17,471 bases of DNA from an uncultured Lachnospiraceae bacterium (GCA_910579085.1 CAJTRU010000071.1:1-17471), one strand, 5' to 3'. Shown: positions 7,782 through 15,660, counted from the stretch's first letter. Program-made: numbers and translations. Notes: a model not told the origin generated them from the letters alone.

Positions 7782-8267
7782 ATGGCAAAAGCAGTATTTC
7801 CGGGAAGTTTCGACCCGGTTACAACAGGGCATATGGATTTAATAAAAAGAGCAGCAGCAATATTTGACAGGCTGGTAATAGGAGTTCTTGCAAATAGCAG
7901 CAAGACCCCGCTTTGTACAGTTGAAGAGCGTGTGCAGATGTTAAAGGAACTCACAAAGGACATGCCTGGTACAGAAGTATTATCATTTGACGGGCTTTTA
8001 ATTGATTTTGTAGACAGTACAGGGGCGGACACTATAGTAAGGGGTATACGCAGCCCGGCAGATTTTGAATATGAACTTCCTTTAGCACAGGCAAACTATA
8101 AACTGAATTGTAAAGCAGATACTTTATTTCTGGCAACAAAGCCAGAATATTCATATATAAGTTCAAGTGCAGTAAAAGAACTGGCAAGGTATAAAGGGGA
8201 CATCAAGGGATTTGTTCCTGGTTCTGTATACCAGTTTCTAATGCAGAAATGTAATTACTTGGATTAA
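7782..8267 (+). CDS. coaD: Phosphopantetheine adenylyltransferase
   Basis: The 161-residue product is CoaD, which transfers AMP from ATP to 4'-phosphopantetheine to give dephospho-CoA, the penultimate step of coenzyme A synthesis in the cytoplasm. It has the nucleotidyltransferase motif GSFDPVTTGHMD (the T/HxGH type) at the N-terminus, IVRGIRSPADFEYE in the middle and YSYISSSAVKEL near the C-terminus, all diagnostic for the family. The ATG at 7782 is chosen because GGAGG (7772-7776) lies 5 bases upstream and MAKAVFPGSF is the usual family start; the ATG at 7770 overlaps that site. It follows rsmD in one operon, and its TAA overlaps an ATG of the next frame. Length is typical. Confidence 0.97.
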   Translation: MAKAVFPGSFDPVTTGHMDLIKRAAAIFDRLVIGVLANSSKTPLCTVEERVQMLKELTKDMPGTEVLSFDGLLIDFVDSTGADTIVRGIRSPADFEYELPLAQANYKLNCKADTLFLATKPEYSYISSSAVKELARYKGDIKGFVPGSVYQFLMQKCNYLD

Positions 8268-8305
8268 TGGATTATGTCTATACGGCAGATAGGAGTGTAC
8301 ATATT

Positions 8306-8914
8306 ATGCAAGTGAGCAGGATTGAGCAGAAAATTGAAGATATTTATGCATTTGTAGAGAGTTGTAAGATGCAGCATTTATCAACAACTAAGGTGGTAGT
8401 TCCTAAAAATGAATTATATGATTTACTGGATGATTTACGCCGTGATGTACCAGAAGAAATAAGAAGATACCAGAAAATCTTAAGCCAGAGGGATGCCATT
8501 CTTGAAGATGCAGAAGCTAAAGCCAATGAAATACTTGTAGATGCCAGGGAACAGTACAGAGGGATGGTTGAGGAACACAGCATAATGCAGCAGGCTTACC
8601 AGCAGGCAGAGCAGATGGTGCAGCAGGCGGCAGACAAAGCTGATGCAATAGTTGCCAATGCCTTAAAACAGGCAGAAGAAATAGGAAGTGGCGCGATTTA
8701 TTATACAACAGATATGCTTGACATGGCAGAGAAAGTTATTGCGAGTGCATATGAAGGTGCAGCAAGTAATGCTAATGCTTTAGAAGCCGCATTAAGGAAT
8801 TACCTTGAAACAATAAGGCAGAATAAAGCAGAGCTTTTAGCTTCCAATGCACCTGAGCAAAATACAAGGCAGATGAATATGCCGCCAAAGCTGGATGAAG
8901 AACCATATCAATAA
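8306..8914 (+). CDS. Coiled-coil protein of unknown function (DivIVA/ATPase-subunit-like helix)
   Basis: The 202-residue product is almost wholly predicted alpha-helical and rich in Ala, Gln and Glu. Residues about 60-150 form a continuous coiled coil with repeated AEAKANEIL and AEQMVQQAADKADAIVA segments. This composition is why such proteins are often labelled DivIVA-like or as an ATP synthase/V-ATPase subunit. No signal peptide, membrane segment or catalytic motif is seen, and the tail (last 20 residues) is polar and probably disordered. Start: an ATG at 8267 overlaps the coaD stop (TAATG) but lacks a binding site, while the ATG at 8306 follows AGGAG (8291-8295), so I use 8306. It sits between coaD and the division gene zapA, so a scaffold role in division or envelope work is possible but unproven. 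Confidence 0.8.
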   Translation: MQVSRIEQKIEDIYAFVESCKMQHLSTTKVVVPKNELYDLLDDLRRDVPEEIRRYQKILSQRDAILEDAEAKANEILVDAREQYRGMVEEHSIMQQAYQQAEQMVQQAADKADAIVANALKQAEEIGSGAIYYTTDMLDMAEKVIASAYEGAASNANALEAALRNYLETIRQNKAELLASNAPEQNTRQMNMPPKLDEEPYQ

Positions 8915-8962
8915 TATACAGCTTGAAAAAAGACGCAGTGTTCTGGCGGGGGAGGATTTTTT

Positions 8963-9385
8963 ATGAATACAAAAAATGATGTAGAAGTTGTAATAAATGG
9001 TAAACAATATACAATGAGCGGCTATGAAAGCAGTGAGTATTTACAAAAAATTGCTGCACATATTAATGAAAAGTTTGCACTGTTTAAAGAGCAGGAAGGT
9101 TACAGCAGGCTTGACACAGATATGAAGTATATAATGCTTGCAATAAACCTTTCTGATGATTACCATAAAGCACAAAATTCGGCTAATGACCTGCGTACTG
9201 AAAATGAAGAAATGGGAAAAGAAATATTTAATATGAAACATGAGATGATATCAATGCAGGCGCAGATGGAAGCGCTTGAAGAAAAGATGAAAGTCCTTGA
9301 AGAAGAAAAGAAAAAAGCGGAACATGATATAATAAGGCTTGAAACAGAACTTGGCAATAAGCCAGGTAATAAGCAAAATAAGTAA
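8963..9385 (+). CDS. zapA: Cell division protein ZapA
   Basis: The 140-residue protein matches ZapA, which bundles and stabilises FtsZ filaments at the division ring. The N-terminal globular part (about 1-60) has the family pattern VVINGKQYTMSGYESSEYLQ and AAHINEKF, followed by an MLAINLSDDYHKA helix. The rest (about 70-135) is a coiled coil dominated by Glu, Lys and Met (EALEEKMKVLEEEKKKAEHD), where ZapA dimers and tetramers form; it is somewhat longer than in short ZapAs. The start at 8963 follows a GGGGGAGGA site. It is the last gene of the rsmD operon, ahead of hairpins and a terminator. Followed by a U32 protein gene, a pairing also known in other Clostridia. Confidence 0.9.
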   Translation: MNTKNDVEVVINGKQYTMSGYESSEYLQKIAAHINEKFALFKEQEGYSRLDTDMKYIMLAINLSDDYHKAQNSANDLRTENEEMGKEIFNMKHEMISMQAQMEALEEKMKVLEEEKKKAEHDIIRLETELGNKPGNKQNK

Positions 9386-9392
9386 ACTTGCC

Positions 9393-9419
9393 TATTCCCG
9401 CTTTGCCTTTGCGGGAATA
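9393..9419. other. Strong hairpin after zapA
   Basis: TATTCCCGC (9393-9401) and GCGGGAATA (9411-9419) form a perfect 9-base-pair stem with a 9-base loop, 8 bases after the zapA stop. No T run follows, so it looks more like an mRNA-stabilising or processing structure than a terminator. Confidence 0.6.
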
Positions 9420-9424
9420 AGTTA

Positions 9425-9438
9425 TGCCATATATGGCA
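9425..9438. other. Perfect 14-base palindrome
   Basis: TGCCATATATGGCA is fully self-complementary and lies 5 bases after the zapA 3' hairpin. It could be a protein-binding site. It has no loop, so it is a poor RNA hairpin. Confidence 0.4.
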
Positions 9439-9467
9439 CAGGAGTTAATGAAAAGAATTTACAAAAT

Positions 9468-9506
9468 AAAGGGGGACTGTTTTATGGCAGCCGCCCTTTG
9501 TTTTTT
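9468..9506 (+). terminator. Terminator of the rsmD-coaD-zapA operon
   Basis: AAAGGG (9468-9473) pairs with CCCTTT (9494-9499), and the stem continues after two mismatches with CTG/CAG around an 8-base loop. G and TTTTTT (9501-9506) follow. This is a clear intrinsic terminator. Confidence 0.8.
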
Positions 9507-9555
9507 AACCTTATTAAGCAAGCCTTTTAAAATATATACTTCTTAATAAAATGCA

Positions 9556-9575
9556 TATATCCGCCAGCGGATATA
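9556..9575. promoter_or_regulatory. Palindrome upstream of the U32 protein gene
   Basis: TATATCCGCCAGCGGATATA has perfect 9-base arms around CA, ending 25 bases before the start codon and 9 bases before its AGGAGG. A weak -10 like TATACT (9535-9540) lies upstream without a good -35, so the promoter is uncertain. The palindrome could be an operator or a leader hairpin. Confidence 0.5.
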
Positions 9576-9600
9576 CATTATGACAGGAGGATTTACTATA

Positions 9601-12057
9601 ATGTCTATAAAAAATATTAATAATAATGGCAGGTATCCAGAGATACTTGCCCCAGCAGGTTCAATGGAAAGCCTGTATGCCGCAGTAAATGCAGGATGTG
9701 ACGCTGTTTATATGGGTGGCAGCATGTTTGGTGCAAGGGCGTATGCAGATAACCCGGACAGTGACAACCTTCTTTATGCTATTGATTACTGCCATCTTCA
9801 TGGTGTAAAACTATATCTTACGGTTAATACTCTTCTAAAAGAAGAAGAGCTTATGGACAGGCTGTATAATTATATACTGCCATACTATAAAGCAGGGCTT
9901 GACGCGGCAATTGTCCAGGATACAGGGGTTATTTATATGCTCCACCAGTGGTTTCCAGGCCTTGCATTACACGCAAGCACACAAATGACACTAGTAACAG
10001 GCATTGGGGCAGAGATGCTTAAAAATTATGGCATTACAAGAATTGTGCCAGCCAGGGAGCTTTCTTTAAGTGAATTACAGCAGATGCGCCATGATACAGA
10101 TGCCGAAATAGAAGTGTTTGTACATGGTGCACTTTGCTACTGCTATTCCGGGCAGTGCCTTTTTAGCAGCCTGCTGGGAGGAAGAAGCGGCAACCGTGGA
10201 AGGTGTGCACAGCCATGCCGTCTGCCATATTCCACAGTTTTAAATGGAAATAAGCAGGATAGTTATATTTTAAGCATGAAAGAACTGTCCACTCTGCCAT
10301 ATCTTGATAAACTTATAGAAACAGGTGCAGACTCATTTAAAATTGAAGGAAGGATGAAGAAACCTTCATATACAGCCCTTGTAACATCATTATACAGAAA
10401 ATACACAGATATTTATATGGATTATGGCAGTGAAGGGTATGCAGGATATATTGAAAAGCATAAGACAGAATTCCAGAACGATATGGGACAGCTTGCAGAA
10501 GTATATAACAGGGAAGGCTTTACTAATGGTTATCTTAATGGAAAGATATATAAAGGAAACCAGAAAGGCAGTATGCTTTCTTCAAAAAGGCCAAAGCATG
10601 GAGGCGTATATACTGGCCAGGTACTTGGCACAGGAAAAGGCGTACTTGAATACAGGCTGGATAAAGACTTAAATGCACAAGATGTTGTGGAATTCCGTAA
10701 TGCACAGATGGATACATTATATGAATACACAATTAGTAAGGATTTAAAGGCTGGAAGCATTGTTAAAGCAAAGTTTTCCAGGGACTGTACCATAAATAAA
10801 GGGGATAAAGTATACAGGACAAAGAACGCTTTAGTCCTTAACAACATAAAAGACCAGTATCTTGACAAGAACAAAAAAGTGCTTATAACAGGTATGTTTA
10901 AAGCAGCAGAAGGGGAACAGGCATGTTTGTCTGTAGAAAAGGACGGGATTAAGGCAGAAATTTGTGGCGGTATATGCCAGAAAGCAGAAAAAAGCACAAC
11001 AAGCCAGGAGGCAGTAGAGAAAATACTGCGCCAGACAGGAAATACAGAATTTGAATTCAGCCAGTTAAATATTACAATGGACAGGGGATTATTCCTTCCA
11101 GTATCAATACTTAAGAACCTGCGGCGTGAAGCACTTGCACAGCTTAAAGGGAATATAACAGGAAAAAGCAGGCGCAATGCAGAAGATACAATGCCAGATA
11201 TAAGCCTTTATAAACACAGCCCTGGCATTACATTAAATAATGCCAGGACTGGCACAGAACCAATATATAAAGCCTCTGTAATGACAATGCAACAGCTTGG
11301 TGAAGTGTTAAAATGCCAGAAAATCCAGGAAGTTTATATTAATAACAGTCTTTTAGATAATAAAAGCACCAGGGAAGCATTATCACTTGTGCAGGCTTCA
11401 GGCAGGAAATGCTATATTGTACTGCCACATATTTTCAGGAAAATGGCAATTGATTATGAGAAGAAAATGGTAGCAGAAGGTAAAAGCATATATAACTATG
11501 GCTGGGATGGATATGTTATAAGAAACCTTGAAGGGTATGTTTTTATTAAAGACATGCTTGGCAAACCTCCAGAAAGCATTATTACAGATACAGGGCTTTA
11601 TATAATGAACAGCCCTGCCTGCAAGTTCTGGGAAAATGCAGGTGTCACAAGGCATACAGTGCCATTTGAACTAGAGATGCCTTATATAAAGCATATTGCA
11701 GGCGCTGGCATGGAAGCAGTTATATATACACATATACCACTTATGGTTTCTGCACAGTGCACACTAAGCAATCTATCAGGCTGCCAGAAAGGAACTGGTA
11801 AAGAAAAGCAGGTTTTAATAAAAGATGTAAAAGGAAGGGAGTTTATTATAGTCAATTATTGTAAATACTGTTATAGTACAGTTTACCAGAAATTACCACT
11901 ACTGGCTTTATCATGCATAAAAGATTTAACCAGGGCAGGGATAAGAAGTTTCAGGTATGATTTTACAATAGAAGATGCAGAAGAAACCAGCAGTGTGCTT
12001 ACAGGCAGGTACAATGGACAGGCATATACAGGGCATTACTACACAGGTATTTTATAA
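9601..12057 (+). CDS. U32 family peptidase-like protein, long form with C-terminal DUF3656 type region
   Basis: This 818-residue protein belongs to the U32 family, once called collagenase-like peptidases; characterised members such as RlhA and TrhP instead hydroxylate RNA bases. The N-terminal barrel has EILAPAGSMESLYAAVNAGCDAVYMGG. Next comes the core signature HGALCYCYSGQCLFSS, with C179, C181 and C186, then GRCAQPCR with C202 and C206. These cysteines are the likely iron-sulfur ligands. The long C-terminal part, from about residue 380, fits the DUF3656-containing architecture of RlhA; a second cysteine-rich stretch (ALSCIKD, CKYCYS) lies near the end. The start at 9601 follows AGGAGG (9585-9590); the in-frame ATG at 9580 has no site. 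It follows zapA and precedes the FtsW/RodA gene. An RNA-hydroxylation role, perhaps on 23S rRNA, is inferred from family. Confidence 0.9.
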   Translation: MSIKNINNNGRYPEILAPAGSMESLYAAVNAGCDAVYMGGSMFGARAYADNPDSDNLLYAIDYCHLHGVKLYLTVNTLLKEEELMDRLYNYILPYYKAGLDAAIVQDTGVIYMLHQWFPGLALHASTQMTLVTGIGAEMLKNYGITRIVPARELSLSELQQMRHDTDAEIEVFVHGALCYCYSGQCLFSSLLGGRSGNRGRCAQPCRLPYSTVLNGNKQDSYILSMKELSTLPYLDKLIETGADSFKIEGRMKKPSYTALVTSLYRKYTDIYMDYGSEGYAGYIEKHKTEFQNDMGQLAEVYNREGFTNGYLNGKIYKGNQKGSMLSSKRPKHGGVYTGQVLGTGKGVLEYRLDKDLNAQDVVEFRNAQMDTLYEYTISKDLKAGSIVKAKFSRDCTINKGDKVYRTKNALVLNNIKDQYLDKNKKVLITGMFKAAEGEQACLSVEKDGIKAEICGGICQKAEKSTTSQEAVEKILRQTGNTEFEFSQLNITMDRGLFLPVSILKNLRREALAQLKGNITGKSRRNAEDTMPDISLYKHSPGITLNNARTGTEPIYKASVMTMQQLGEVLKCQKIQEVYINNSLLDNKSTREALSLVQASGRKCYIVLPHIFRKMAIDYEKKMVAEGKSIYNYGWDGYVIRNLEGYVFIKDMLGKPPESIITDTGLYIMNSPACKFWENAGVTRHTVPFELEMPYIKHIAGAGMEAVIYTHIPLMVSAQCTLSNLSGCQKGTGKEKQVLIKDVKGREFIIVNYCKYCYSTVYQKLPLLALSCIKDLTRAGIRSFRYDFTIEDAEETSSVLTGRYNGQAYTGHYYTGIL

Positions 12058-12114
12058 GACAGTACATTATTTCACATAACTATTTGTGCCCTGGAAGCGG
12101 CATGGGGGATTAAC

Positions 12115-13560
12115 ATGGATAAAAAAGAAGCAGTAAAAAAATTGTCAGGTATATTTGGTGACATGGATGTTGCAGGGATGCTCCATACTATATTAGTAGT
12201 AACTTCTAAATATATAATCATAATACTGTTTGCTATATATACATGGCACTGCTTTACAGTATTTTTAGGCAGCAATATTGAAAGGAAAGAAAAAATATAT
12301 AAAAGGCAGAAATACTTAATGTACAGCATACATTTTATCTGCTCGCTTGTATTATACTTAAACAGCCTTGACACAAAAATTGCTGTGTATTATTTTATAC
12401 AGCTTGCATTTCTGGTATTTGCAAGCAAGGCATACCCATATGTATATAACGGGCTGTCAAAAACCCTGCTTAACAACATGCTTATGCTGCTTGCCACAGG
12501 TTTTATAATGCTAGGGCGGCTTGGCAAAAATTATGCCACAAAGCAGATGGTATTTGCGGCAGCCATATGTTTAGCAAGCCTGTTTATACCATACCTTATA
12601 GAAAAGTTCCAGTACTTTGACAAGCTTGGATGGGTATATGCAATAACCGGTATAATCCTGCTTGCGCTTGTATTTGTAATAGGAAAGGAAAAATACGGTG
12701 CAAAAAACTGGATAATTATAGGCCAGTTCGCATTGCAGCCATCAGAATTTGTTAAAATACTATTTGTATTTTTTGCAGCAGCGTTGCTTGCCAAATCCAC
12801 AAGCTTCCTGAATGTTGCCAAGGTTTCTGTGCTGGCGGCCATCCATGTGTTAATACTTGTTGCAGAAAAGGATTTAGGTGCAGCACTTATATTTTATATA
12901 ACATATATTGTTATATTGTTTGTTGCCAGCAGGAAGGCCATATATTTAGGTGCAGGGTTTCTGGCAGGCACAGTGGCAGCAGTGGCCGCCTATAACCTGT
13001 TTACACATGTACAGACAAGGGTAATTGCATGGAGCGACCCCTGGAGCCATATAGACAGGGCAGGGTATCAGGTTGCACATTCACTATTTGCAATAGGTAC
13101 AGGCGGATGGTTTGGCATGGGGCTTGGCGAAGGGATGCCAGGTGCAGTGCCAGTGGCAGAAAGTGACTTTATTTTTTCCGCAATATGCGAAGAACTTGGG
13201 ACTTTCTTTGGCCTATGCCTTATTCTTGTAGAAATAAGCTGTTTTATTATGTTTATCAATATATCACTTAAAATGCAGAGGAGGTTTTATAAACTTGCGG
13301 CACTAGGCTTAAGCATTGAATATATTTTCCAGGTATTCCTGACAATAGGCGGTGTTACAAAGTTTATACCATCGACAGGTGTTACACTTCCTCTTGTAAG
13401 CTATGGGGGAAGTTCAGTAATAAGTACAGTAATATTATTCAGCATAATACAAGGAATGTATGTGTTAAACGGTGACAAGGAGGAATTTGATGCGCAGAGA
13501 GAGAACAGGAAAAGCCAGCAGGGCAGGAGAAAGCAGGAGAACCGCAGAAAGACAGGATAA
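12115..13560 (+). CDS. FtsW/RodA/SpoVE family peptidoglycan glycosyltransferase
   Basis: The 481-residue, many-spanning membrane protein is a SEDS polymerase that links lipid II into glycan strands. Family hallmarks are GAKNWIIIGQFALQPSEFVK (QPSE at 208-211), WSDPWSHIDRAGYQ with the probable catalytic D308, GGWFGMGLGEG, and a C-terminal PLVSYGGSS. It is about 100 residues longer than a typical FtsW: residues 1 to about 140 add several membrane segments, as in the RodA-like proteins of actinobacteria and some clostridia. The C-terminal tail after about 450 is basic and polar, and is encoded in the 71-base overlap with the next gene. The start at 12115 follows GGGGGA. Its neighbour is a class B PBP, the usual SEDS partner. 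Whether it serves division or elongation cannot be decided; no distinct promoter was recognised. Confidence 0.93.
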   Translation: MDKKEAVKKLSGIFGDMDVAGMLHTILVVTSKYIIIILFAIYTWHCFTVFLGSNIERKEKIYKRQKYLMYSIHFICSLVLYLNSLDTKIAVYYFIQLAFLVFASKAYPYVYNGLSKTLLNNMLMLLATGFIMLGRLGKNYATKQMVFAAAICLASLFIPYLIEKFQYFDKLGWVYAITGIILLALVFVIGKEKYGAKNWIIIGQFALQPSEFVKILFVFFAAALLAKSTSFLNVAKVSVLAAIHVLILVAEKDLGAALIFYITYIVILFVASRKAIYLGAGFLAGTVAAVAAYNLFTHVQTRVIAWSDPWSHIDRAGYQVAHSLFAIGTGGWFGMGLGEGMPGAVPVAESDFIFSAICEELGTFFGLCLILVEISCFIMFINISLKMQRRFYKLAALGLSIEYIFQVFLTIGGVTKFIPSTGVTLPLVSYGGSSVISTVILFSIIQGMYVLNGDKEEFDAQRENRKSQQGRRKQENRRKTG

Positions 13561-15052
13561 CAGGCTGCCAGCCCGGATATTAAGGGACAGGGGCATGTAT
13601 GGGGAAGAGCCAGGAATTAACAGTATAAAAGACGCCAGTGCAGGCAGAAGGGGCAATGCGCAGATAATAATGGTAACATATGCGGTAGTAATAGTATTTA
13701 TGTGCATGGCAGGCTATATTGTTTATTTTATGGTTAATGACAGCAGCGAAGTTATTAACAACCCATATAATAAGCGCAGGAATATCCTTGCAGAGAGGAT
13801 TGTACGTGGCAGTATCTATTCTTCAGACGGCAAAGTGCTTGCAAAGACCGTTACAGACAGCAGTGGCACTGAAAAAAGGGTTTATCCTTATAATGATATA
13901 TTCTGCCATGTTACAGGAAGGACAGCAAACAGCATGACAGGGGTAGAACTTTCACAATGTTATCCTCTTTTAACATCACATTCAAACCCATTAAAACAGC
14001 TTGCGGTTACTTTCAGGGGTGAAAAAAACCTGGGTGATGATGTATACACAACACTAGATGCAGGATTGCAGCAGGTGGCATATAATGCACTTGGGAATTA
14101 TAAAGGAGCAGTAGTGGCGCTTGAACCTTCCACTGGCAAAATACTTGCAATGGTGTCCAAGCCAGGCTATAACCCCAATACTGTAGAAGATGACTGGGAC
14201 ACGCTTGTTGAAGATGAAAATTCACAGTCTGCACTTGTAAACAGGGCAACACAGGGTCTTTATCCGCCAGGTTCTACATTTAAAGTGCTTACAGCTATAG
14301 AGTATATTCTTGAGAACCGTTCTTCTTTCAGGAAATATTCATATAAATGTAAAGGTTCGGAGTCATTTGAAGGCAATGTTATAAACTGTTATGGGAACGA
14401 AGAACATGGCGGCCTGGATTTAAGCCATTCGCTTGCCAAATCGTGCAATGCTTCATTTGCCAATATAGGAATGTCACTTGATATTAATTCATTCCGTAAA
14501 CTTTGTAATAAATTTATGTTTAACCAGAAACTCCCCGTTAAATTTGAATATAACCAGAGCAAATTCCTGCTTGATAAGAAGTCTGGCACTGATGAAATAA
14601 TGCAGACAGTAATAGGGCAGGGCAAAACTACAATTACTCCATTACAAAATGCGATGATAGCAGCTACAATAGCAAATAATGGTGAAATGATGCTGCCATA
14701 TGTTACAGACCATACACAGAATGAAACAGGCCAGGTAGTAAAAACATATGAACCAGTTTCAAATGGAAATATAATAGATAAAGAAACTGCTGATATTATT
14801 GGCAAATATATGATGTCTGTAGTTGAAGATGGCACAGCCTCATCATTAAGCAGTTTTTCATATAAAGTAGCAGGCAAGACAGGTTCAGCAGAATTTGACT
14901 CAGAAGGGACATCACATGCATGGTTTATAGGGTATGCACCTGCTAAAAAGCCCAAAATTGCAGTGAGCATAGTATTAGAAGGTGCAGGGACAGGAAGCCA
15001 GCATGCCGTGCCAGTTGCAAAAGAAATGTTCCAGAATTACCTTGGAAGCTGA
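13490..15052 (+). CDS. Class B penicillin-binding protein (transpeptidase)
   Basis: The 520-residue protein cross-links peptidoglycan outside the membrane. It has an arginine-rich cytoplasmic N-terminus (about 1-55), one membrane segment near 58-80 (IIMVTYAVVIVFMCMAGYIV), a small linker domain and a transpeptidase domain. The active-site motifs are complete: STFK with catalytic S262, SCN beginning at S318, and KTG at 463-465. The size and FtsW/RodA neighbour fit PbpA-type proteins. The start is the ATG at 13490 with AAGGAGG (13477-13483); a GTG at 13472 is upstream of that site. The first 71 bases overlap the previous gene in another frame, so the two are almost certainly cotranscribed and translationally coupled. 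No PASTA repeats are seen. Confidence 0.93.
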   Translation: MRRERTGKASRAGESRRTAERQDNRLPARILRDRGMYGEEPGINSIKDASAGRRGNAQIIMVTYAVVIVFMCMAGYIVYFMVNDSSEVINNPYNKRRNILAERIVRGSIYSSDGKVLAKTVTDSSGTEKRVYPYNDIFCHVTGRTANSMTGVELSQCYPLLTSHSNPLKQLAVTFRGEKNLGDDVYTTLDAGLQQVAYNALGNYKGAVVALEPSTGKILAMVSKPGYNPNTVEDDWDTLVEDENSQSALVNRATQGLYPPGSTFKVLTAIEYILENRSSFRKYSYKCKGSESFEGNVINCYGNEEHGGLDLSHSLAKSCNASFANIGMSLDINSFRKLCNKFMFNQKLPVKFEYNQSKFLLDKKSGTDEIMQTVIGQGKTTITPLQNAMIAATIANNGEMMLPYVTDHTQNETGQVVKTYEPVSNGNIIDKETADIIGKYMMSVVEDGTASSLSSFSYKVAGKTGSAEFDSEGTSHAWFIGYAPAKKPKIAVSIVLEGAGTGSQHAVPVAKEMFQNYLGS

Positions 15053-15065
15053 ACTGGCAAGTAAA

Positions 15066-15092
15066 AACATCTGGATTTACTGCAGGTTTTTT
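15066..15092 (+). terminator. Weak terminator candidate after the PBP gene
   Basis: AAC/CTG (15066-15068 and 15071-15073, with a 2-base bulge) can pair with CAGGTT (15083-15088), followed by a T run to 15092. The stem is short and bulged. Repeat copy B just downstream may contribute to ending transcription. Confidence 0.35.
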
Positions 15093-15112
15093 ATATACTT
15101 ACATGTCCACAA

Positions 15113-15358
15113 GATAATTTCCAGTTATCCTGTGTATGGTAAACGGACGGTTTCTGTTGCCAGAGCCAGAATATTCCGTACAGGGGTACGCTTCCGCTAC
15201 GGTGGCATACGCAGCGGCGCATAAAATCCCAAAGTACGGGATTTAAACGCCGGCGATGCCAAAGTACCCCTTTAACGGAATAATTCATGGCATCTGGCAC
15301 GCAAAACCTGTCATCAAAAATTTACACTAAAACACAAAATAAACAGATAACTGTAAAT
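15113..15358. repeat. Palindromic intergenic repeat, copy B (complete)
   Basis: Left end GATAATTTCCAGTTAT (15113-15128) and right end ATAACTGTAAAT (15347-15358) are inverted. Moving inward, ATTCCGTACAGGGGTAC (15173-15189) pairs with GTACCCCTTTAACGGAAT (15264-15281), GGCAT with ATGCC, and AAATCCC (15224-15230) with GGGATTT (15238-15244) at the tip around AAAGTAC. The centre holds CGCAGCGGCGCATAAA. No convincing frame or binding site is present. Confidence 0.85.
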
Positions 15359-15480
15359 GGGGTGGCGGGGATTATTCTGCTAGTCACTTATTATACAATG
15401 AAAAGATTATTGTTATTATAGAGATTAATATGAAAAATTTGCCGCTGGACTTCCGCCCGTCTAAATCCTCTGCCCAATGC
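15359..15480. other. Non-coding stretch, no gene seen
   Basis: This AT-rich stretch lies between copy B and the half copy. No start codon with a binding site opens a credible frame. Its right half (about 15425-15480) shows weak inverted similarity to 17357-17420, including AGAGGAT and GACGGG, suggesting the shared unit extends past the terminal motif. Confidence 0.4.
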
Positions 15481-15564
15481 CATAATTTCCAGTTATAGTA
15501 TCTGTTTTGTATGTATGTTATACTTTTTGTGGTTTGTTGGTGCACAGCAGGTTTCCAGTGTTCA
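15481..15564 (+). repeat. Half copy of the palindromic repeat (copy H)
   Basis: It begins with the terminal motif CATAATTTCCAGTTATAG and continues through GTTTGTTGGTGCACAGCAG to TTTCCAGTGTTC. It matches the right arm of copy C (17275-17357) read on the opposite strand. The central palindrome and the second arm are missing, so this looks like a truncated relic. Confidence 0.75.
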
Positions 15565-15565
15565 A

Positions 15566-15628
15566 TTATGAAACAGCCGTGATATACTTAAATTTTCTCT
15601 TGAAAGATTGTCCAAAATAAAGTAAAAT
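15566..15628 (+). promoter_or_regulatory. Promoter candidate 1 for the aminotransferase gene, with shared upstream module
   Basis: TTATGAAACAGCCGTG (15566-15581), an AT-rich 18-base tract, TTGAAA (15600-15605), a 17-base spacer and TAAAAT (15623-15628). The 16-mer, the tract and their spacing to -35 mirror the rpmB promoter. If used, the leader would be about 140 bases. Confidence 0.6.
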
Positions 15629-15660
15629 TGCTGGTAGTGCAGGTTTGCTTTTAACAGAAA

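Noticed and set aside
7161..7832. 223-codon minus-strand open frame opposite rsmD
   Set aside because: The opposite strand carries a complete rsmD with SAM and DPPY motifs; the antisense product has no recognisable pattern and would cross the rsmD-coaD junction.
9339..9530. 63-codon plus-strand frame overlapping the end of zapA
   Set aside because: It reads through the zapA 3' hairpin and terminator in another frame; no binding site.
9448..9546. 32-codon plus-strand frame with GGAG three bases upstream
   Set aside because: It runs straight through the terminator at 9468-9506, the binding site is too close, and composition is not protein-like.
10530..11177. 215-codon minus-strand open frame inside the U32 gene
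   Set aside because: Antisense to an intact conserved gene; no ribosome binding site and no family features.
14389..14970. 193-codon minus-strand open frame inside the PBP gene
   Set aside because: Antisense to the conserved transpeptidase domain, including the SCN and KTG motifs.
15091..15300. Minus-strand frame within repeat copy B
   Set aside because: It comes from the palindromic repeat; it is not preserved in copy C and lacks a start signal.
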